9,188 nucleotides of DNA from Bacteroidales bacterium UBA6244 (lineage in GTDB: Bacteria; Bacteroidota; Bacteroidia; Bacteroidales; F082): the NCBI GenBank assembly GCA_002440885.1, contig DJVY01000162.1:1-9188 (forward strand). The letters are read 5' to 3'. The notes under the pieces are model-generated. The model worked only from the letters and a program-made list of their open reading frames with translations, made no database searches and had not been told where the DNA came from. Of the stretch, positions 6,196 to 9,188 are shown in pieces (within the stretch, counting starts at the first letter, position 1; every line of letters begins with the position of its first letter). The position numbers and the translations under genes are program-made.

Positions 6196-6564
6196 ATGCC
6201 CTACACGATAGTCTGGAGACCGGATGGTGTCATCGTCCGCTTTTTCGGTATTGTTACATTCGAAGAAAATATGGCAGCGAATGGCCAGTTATACAGAGAT
6301 CCGAGATTTGAATCACTGCGGTATCAAATCGCTGATTTTAGCGAGGTGACAGATTTTCTGGTCTCTGAGAAAGAAACCTCCATCATTGCACAACTTGATT
6401 TTCAGTCAACACGATGGAACAGCCACGTAAAAGCCGCTCATGTTACCCGAAACAAGTCCATTATTAAATTAATCGATCTTTACAAAGAGCAAATGCAAGA
6501 AACGTCCTGGGAAATTGGACTTTTCGAAACGCTGGAAGAGGCTTTGGATTGGGTAGAGAGTTGA
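6196..6564 (+). CDS. STAS/SpoIIAA-like small cytoplasmic protein
   Basis: This 122-residue soluble protein has no signal peptide or membrane segment. The order MPYTIVWRPDGVIVRFFGIV, then a DPRFESLRYQIADFSEV segment, two central helices and an ending WEIGLFETLEEALDWV matches the alternating strand-helix fold of SpoIIAA-like/STAS-SEC14 proteins. These often act as anti-anti-sigma-like switches or lipid-binding modules. No phospho-Ser context typical of true SpoIIAA antagonists is obvious to me, so the role is open. It is monocistronic under its own promoter, divergent from the kinase gene, and converges on rsmI with a 9-bp gap. A link to the neighbouring two-component system is possible but rests only on adjacency. 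Confidence 0.7.
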   Translation: MPYTIVWRPDGVIVRFFGIVTFEENMAANGQLYRDPRFESLRYQIADFSEVTDFLVSEKETSIIAQLDFQSTRWNSHVKAAHVTRNKSIIKLIDLYKEQMQETSWEIGLFETLEEALDWVES

Positions 6565-6573
6565 TACAACTGC

Positions 6574-7254
6574 TTATTCCGGTTTACCCTCAACAACGAT
6601 CACAATCTCTCCTTTTGGAGTTGATTTTTCGTAGTGTGCCATCACCTCCAAGGCCGATCCTCGGATGGTTTCTTCGTAAATCTTGGTGAGTTCGCGCGAT
6701 ACGGCTACTTTTCGTGTGTGCCCAAAAAATTCGGCAATCTGCTGTAGGGTTTTCACCAGACGATGAGGAGATTCATAAAAAACAAGCGTGTAAGGTAGTT
6801 CAGCCAGGTACTTAAGCCTCGTTTGCCGTCCCTTTTTATGAGGAAGGAATCCTTCGAAAAAAAACTTATCGCACGGCAACGATGAATTGACCAACGCAGG
6901 AACAAAAGCGGTTGCTCCGGGTAAGGTTTCAACTTCGATCCCCTTTTCCACACAAGCCCTGACAAGTAAAAACCCCGGATCGGAAATGCCGGGAGTGCCT
7001 GCGTCCGTAATCAAAGCCATTGTTTCACCACTTAAAATGCGATTTACCAACCCGTCAAGTACATGGTGCTCATTAAATTGATGGTACGACTGCATGCGGG
7101 TCTCAATCTGAAAATGATGCAGCAACTTGCCACTTGTCCGGGTGTCCTCGGCCAGTATGGTTTGAACAGATTTCAAAATTTGAACCGACCTGAAAGTCAT
7201 GTCGTCCAAATTTCCGATTGGCGTTGGAACGAGATAGAGTCCGGTATTTTTCAT
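6574..7254 (-). CDS. rsmI: 16S rRNA (cytidine(1402)-2'-O)-methyltransferase RsmI
   Basis: RsmI methylates the 2'-hydroxyl of C1402 in the ribosomal decoding centre using S-adenosylmethionine. The 226 residues form one tetrapyrrole-methylase-type domain with the family signatures: LVPTPIGNLDDMT (8-20), AEDTRTSGKLL (35-45), ITDAGTPGISDPG (82-94), LPGATAFVPALVNSSLP (111-127), FEGFLP (133-138) and FYESPHRL (159-166). It ends directly after GEIVIVVEG, so it lacks the C-terminal domain that follows in the roughly 286-residue E. coli enzyme. I chose the ATG at 7254; the frame also reaches a TTG at 7266. It lies 42 bp downstream of the hypothetical gene at 7297-8124, with no promoter box in the gap, so it is probably read from that gene's promoter. 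Confidence 0.95.
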   Translation of the reverse strand: MKNTGLYLVPTPIGNLDDMTFRSVQILKSVQTILAEDTRTSGKLLHHFQIETRMQSYHQFNEHHVLDGLVNRILSGETMALITDAGTPGISDPGFLLVRACVEKGIEVETLPGATAFVPALVNSSLPCDKFFFEGFLPHKKGRQTRLKYLAELPYTLVFYESPHRLVKTLQQIAEFFGHTRKVAVSRELTKIYEETIRGSALEVMAHYEKSTPKGEIVIVVEGKPE

Positions 7255-7296
7255 GTCTGACTTCAAAAAAGCTTGACTTTTAAAAATTAGTTACGG

Positions 7297-8124
7297 CTAG
7301 TATTTCCTAAAAACAATTTCTTTCAGCTTTACAAAAGCCGGCAAATCTTCTTTCCATTGTCCGGCCACCTTTAGTTCGATAAGGTAAGTTTCAGCACCCT
7401 GTTTGGTTTGCATGGCATTCAACTCATCGATAACCCGGTTATACCTCGACAGATCGCCTTTAAAGAGTTCATTTAAAAACAAAAACTTCTCGTTTATGCC
7501 GATGGCCGACCTGATGTTTGCGATTTTCTCTTTCTGCATTTTGCCGGCCAGGCTGTTGTCAACTGTCGTTTCGGCCATGTAATCCGCTGAAGCGGAAAAC
7601 AAATCCAAGGTAGTTTTTACCGGTTCCGGCTTTGGTGGCTTAGGGCTTTCTTTTATCACTTCCGGCTTGTGTTCTTCAGACAATGGCATCGGCTCAGGTA
7701 CAACAGGGCTCGGTTTATCCGGCTCAGGAATTAGCTCCTCGGCAACCGGCTTTTCCTCCTCCGCTTTCAATATCGCTATCTCTTCCTTAAACTCTACCTG
7801 AGGCACACTGATTTTCTCAAGCTCCACGTCTTCGGCCAAAGGTGACTCAACAGGTACAGGCTCTTTTTTGAAAGTCGTTTCAGGTGGTACTTCCGTAACG
7901 GCCTTTGGCTTCGCTACGACAGTCTCGGATTTTTCGGTTTTGAGAGGGCTTTCAGGCACGTTCTCAAACGAAAGTACCAGGTCGTACAAATCGAATATTT
8001 TTTTTCTGAGCAATTCCAAATCCAGCGGATGGATAGTGTAACCCGCGGGTTTTAACCTGTTTACATGCGCTTTAAACGTATCCAGTTCCAGATTTAAGTT
8101 CAAGAGAAATTTTTCTTTATCCAT
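7297..8124 (-). CDS. Conserved hypothetical protein with long Pro/Glu/Lys-rich linker
   Basis: The 275-residue protein has three parts. Residues 1-55 are a helical N-terminal region (LNLELDTFKAHVNRL ... LRKKIFDLYDLVL). Residues about 56-172 are a disordered linker rich in Pro, Glu and Lys (KPPKPEPVK, PVVPEPMP). Residues about 195-275 are a helical C-terminal domain with IGINEKFLFLNELFKGD and FVKLKEIVFRKY. From memory, this C-terminal domain recurs in uncharacterised Bacteroidota proteins; I know no function for it. There is no signal peptide or membrane segment, so it is probably cytoplasmic. The start is the ATG at 8124. The frame runs on to 8346, but that part is antisense to tdk and is a shadow. 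It lies divergent from tdk and 42 bp upstream of rsmI, probably in one transcript with it. Confidence 0.8.
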   Translation of the reverse strand: MDKEKFLLNLNLELDTFKAHVNRLKPAGYTIHPLDLELLRKKIFDLYDLVLSFENVPESPLKTEKSETVVAKPKAVTEVPPETTFKKEPVPVESPLAEDVELEKISVPQVEFKEEIAILKAEEEKPVAEELIPEPDKPSPVVPEPMPLSEEHKPEVIKESPKPPKPEPVKTTLDLFSASADYMAETTVDNSLAGKMQKEKIANIRSAIGINEKFLFLNELFKGDLSRYNRVIDELNAMQTKQGAETYLIELKVAGQWKEDLPAFVKLKEIVFRKY

Positions 8125-8139
8125 TGGTAAAAAGTTCCT

Positions 8140-8147
8140 TACATTTG
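8140..8147 (+). promoter_or_regulatory. Candidate -7 box of tdk
   Basis: TACATTTG is a full match to TAnnTTTG, 38 bp before the tdk ATG. The -33 region has TTTA (8116-8119, 20 bp away) and not TTTG, so the upstream element is imperfect. It faces the minus-strand box at 8155-8162. Confidence 0.5.
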
Positions 8148-8154
8148 TTTCGTT

Positions 8155-8162
8155 CAAAAGTA
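8155..8162 (-). promoter_or_regulatory. Candidate -7 box of the hypothetical gene/rsmI unit
   Basis: The minus strand reads TACTTTTG, a full match to TAnnTTTG, 30 bp upstream of the ATG at 8124. A TTTG at 8179-8182 lies 16 bp further upstream, shorter than the usual 19 or so. The predicted transcription start would be near 8150, almost the same place as for the opposite tdk promoter. Confidence 0.45.
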
Positions 8163-8185
8163 AAAAGAATATTGAATACAAAACG

Positions 8186-8791
8186 ATGTTTCTGGAAAAA
8201 GACCGAAATATAAATGTAAAATCAGGATGGATCGAAATCATTTGCGGCAGCATGTTTTCGGGGAAAACCGAAGAGCTTATCAGGCGGCTAAACCGGGCAC
8301 GCATAGCCAAACAAAAAGTGGAGATATTTAAACCCGCTATCGACACCCGCTACGATGAAGAGAATGTGGTTTCACACGATGCAAAATCGGTTTCGTCAAC
8401 TCCTGTTGAAAACGCCTCGCAAATTCTGTTTTATGCCGAAGAATTTGAGGTAGTTGGAATTGATGAAGCCCAATTTTTTGATAATGAACTGGTAAGTGTT
8501 TGCAATCAGCTGGCCGATCAGGGGAAACGAGTGATTGTAGCCGGACTCGACATGGATTTTCTGGGGAAACCCTTTGGCCCAATCCCCTTGCTGCTGGCTT
8601 CGGCAGAATATGTTACAAAAGTACATGCCATCTGCATGCGATGCGGAAGCCTGGCGAGTTACTCGCACCGCACCACACAGGATCAAAAACTCGTGCTACT
8701 GGGTGAAACAGATGCTTATGAGCCGTTGTGTCGCAAATGCTTCGCTGCCACCAGAAACCAAACTGAGAAAATTGGTTACCGAAAAAAATAG
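8186..8791 (+). CDS. tdk: Thymidine kinase, type II (TK1-like)
   Basis: Thymidine kinase phosphorylates thymidine to dTMP with ATP in the cytoplasmic salvage pathway. The 201 residues carry the P-loop GSMFSGKT (21-28), the Walker-B-like DEAQFF with the probable catalytic base E94, AGLDMDFLGKPFGP (119-132) for nucleoside binding, and the four zinc ligands C150, C153, C182 and C185 around the lasso (SHRTTQDQ). Length is typical of bacterial type II enzymes. All key residues are present, so it should be active. The start at 8186 gives about 13 residues ahead of the first core strand; an upstream in-frame start was not found. The gene is divergent from the hypothetical gene at 7297-8124 across 61 bp, and the PAS sensor gene follows 64 bp downstream under its own promoter. 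Confidence 0.96.
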   Translation: MFLEKDRNINVKSGWIEIICGSMFSGKTEELIRRLNRARIAKQKVEIFKPAIDTRYDEENVVSHDAKSVSSTPVENASQILFYAEEFEVVGIDEAQFFDNELVSVCNQLADQGKRVIVAGLDMDFLGKPFGPIPLLLASAEYVTKVHAICMRCGSLASYSHRTTQDQKLVLLGETDAYEPLCRKCFAATRNQTEKIGYRKK

Positions 8792-8799
8792 GGCTTTCC

Positions 8800-8830
8800 T
8801 TGGTTATTAAGGATAAATGAATTACCTTTG
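8800..8830 (+). promoter_or_regulatory. Bacteroidota-type promoter of the PAS sensor gene
   Basis: TTG at 8800-8802 (context CCTTGG) is followed by 20 bp and TACCTTTG at 8823-8830, matching the TTTG / N19-21 / TAnnTTTG pattern. The ATG at 8856 comes 25 bp after the box. The promoter starts 9 bp after the tdk stop, so the downstream gene is probably transcribed on its own. Confidence 0.65.
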
Positions 8831-8855
8831 GAAACAATACTTCTAAGCTCATAGT

Positions 8856-9188
8856 ATGTTAAAATCTTCAATGTCAATTCATACGGACTTTGCTCCGGCA
8901 GAACGCAGTTCCGATAAAAAAATACTGGAACAAAACACCATGTTTGGCAAAGCCGAAGTGTTGAGTAAATTGTTAAACGTTACCTCAACCATGGTGGCCA
9001 TTCTGAACAAAGATAGACAGATAGTGTATGCTAACAAATTGTTTTTCCAAAAACTGGGTGCTGCCAACCTGAATACTTTAATTGGAAAAAGACCCGGTGA
9101 GGCCGTGTTTTGCATTCATGCCATCGAAGCCCCGGGAGGCTGCGGCACAACAAAGTTTTGTACCGTATGTGGCGCAGTAAATGCCATC
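8856..9188 (+). CDS. PAS-domain sensor protein with four-cysteine motif, 5' part
   Basis: The frame is open from the ATG at 8856 to the window edge, giving 111 residues. Residues 1-30 are polar. A PAS domain starts at about 33, with AILNKDRQIVYANKLFFQKL (48-67) as its core. It continues into RPGEAVFCIHA, then GGCGTTKFC and CGAVNAI. The cysteines are C86, C96, C102 and C105, spaced C-x9-C-x5-C-x2-C. From memory, PAS domains with this RPGEA...C...GCGT..C..CGA signature occur at the N-terminus of sensor histidine kinases and related regulators. A redox or metal-binding role is plausible but unproven. There is no signal peptide, so it is likely a cytoplasmic sensor. The output domain is outside the window. 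An ATG at codon 6 is an alternative start. Confidence 0.78.
   Translation, partial: MLKSSMSIHTDFAPAERSSDKKILEQNTMFGKAEVLSKLLNVTSTMVAILNKDRQIVYANKLFFQKLGAANLNTLIGKRPGEAVFCIHAIEAPGGCGTTKFCTVCGAVNAI

Noticed and set aside
6559..6571. AGTTG-ATA-CAACT hairpin between the converging STAS-like and rsmI genes
   Set aside because: The stem is only 5 bp with no T-tract on either side, too weak to call a terminator.
8125..8346. 74-residue N-terminal extension of the hypothetical protein
   Set aside because: It is antisense to the tdk coding start and to the intergenic promoters. The ATG at 8124 begins a sensible protein.
8879..9115. 78-residue minus-strand frame
   Set aside because: It is antisense to the PAS sensor gene, which has a clear domain signature and a promoter.

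Overview
The window looks like a chromosomal segment from a member of the phylum Bacteroidota, probably near Bacteroidales/Marinilabiliales. Three observations support this. The left-edge gene ends in a type IX secretion (Por) C-terminal sorting domain, which is known from this phylum. Several genes are preceded by the Bacteroidota promoter -7 box TAnnTTTG, in two cases with a TTG at the expected -33 distance. Shine-Dalgarno sequences are largely absent. The assignment below phylum is a guess.

Layout, left to right. (1) 1-1022 (+): the 3' end of a large secreted, repeat-containing type IX secretion cargo protein. (2) 1049-3171 (-): a compact three-gene operon, read right to left. It encodes a small membrane-anchored cysteine-cluster protein, a CPBP/CAAX-type membrane protein with an unusual soluble N-terminus and altered catalytic motifs, and a PlsC-type lysophospholipid acyltransferase. 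(3) 3172-3612: a gene-free stretch of about 440 bp holding a degenerate short repeat, a weak promoter candidate and a 70-bp nested inverted repeat of REP/BIME type. (4) 3613-6077 (-): a two-component system made of a Cache-type membrane histidine kinase (HisKA_3 class) and a NarL/LuxR-type response regulator. (5) 6196-6564 (+): a divergent single gene for a STAS/SpoIIAA-like small protein with a near-consensus promoter. (6) 6574-8124 (-): a probable two-gene unit of a Bacteroidota-type hypothetical protein with a long Pro/Glu/Lys linker, followed by rsmI (16S rRNA C1402 2'-O-methyltransferase). (7) 8186-8791 (+): tdk, a type II thymidine kinase, divergent from unit 6 across a 61-bp gap. (8) 8856-9188 (+): the 5' end of a sensor protein with a four-cysteine PAS domain, cut by the window edge, with its own promoter.

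How the parts fit. The right half mixes housekeeping genes (rsmI, tdk) with signalling genes (histidine kinase, response regulator, STAS-like protein, PAS sensor). The left operon points to envelope or lipid work, but its joint function is not known to me. There is no sign of a phage, insertion sequence, CRISPR array or defence island. The most unusual items are the cysteine-cluster/CPBP/PlsC operon with its altered CPBP motifs, the opposed overlapping promoters between tdk and its neighbour, the nested inverted repeat at 3511-3580, and the cysteine-rich PAS sensor at the right edge. Promoter and start-site calls were made by eye.
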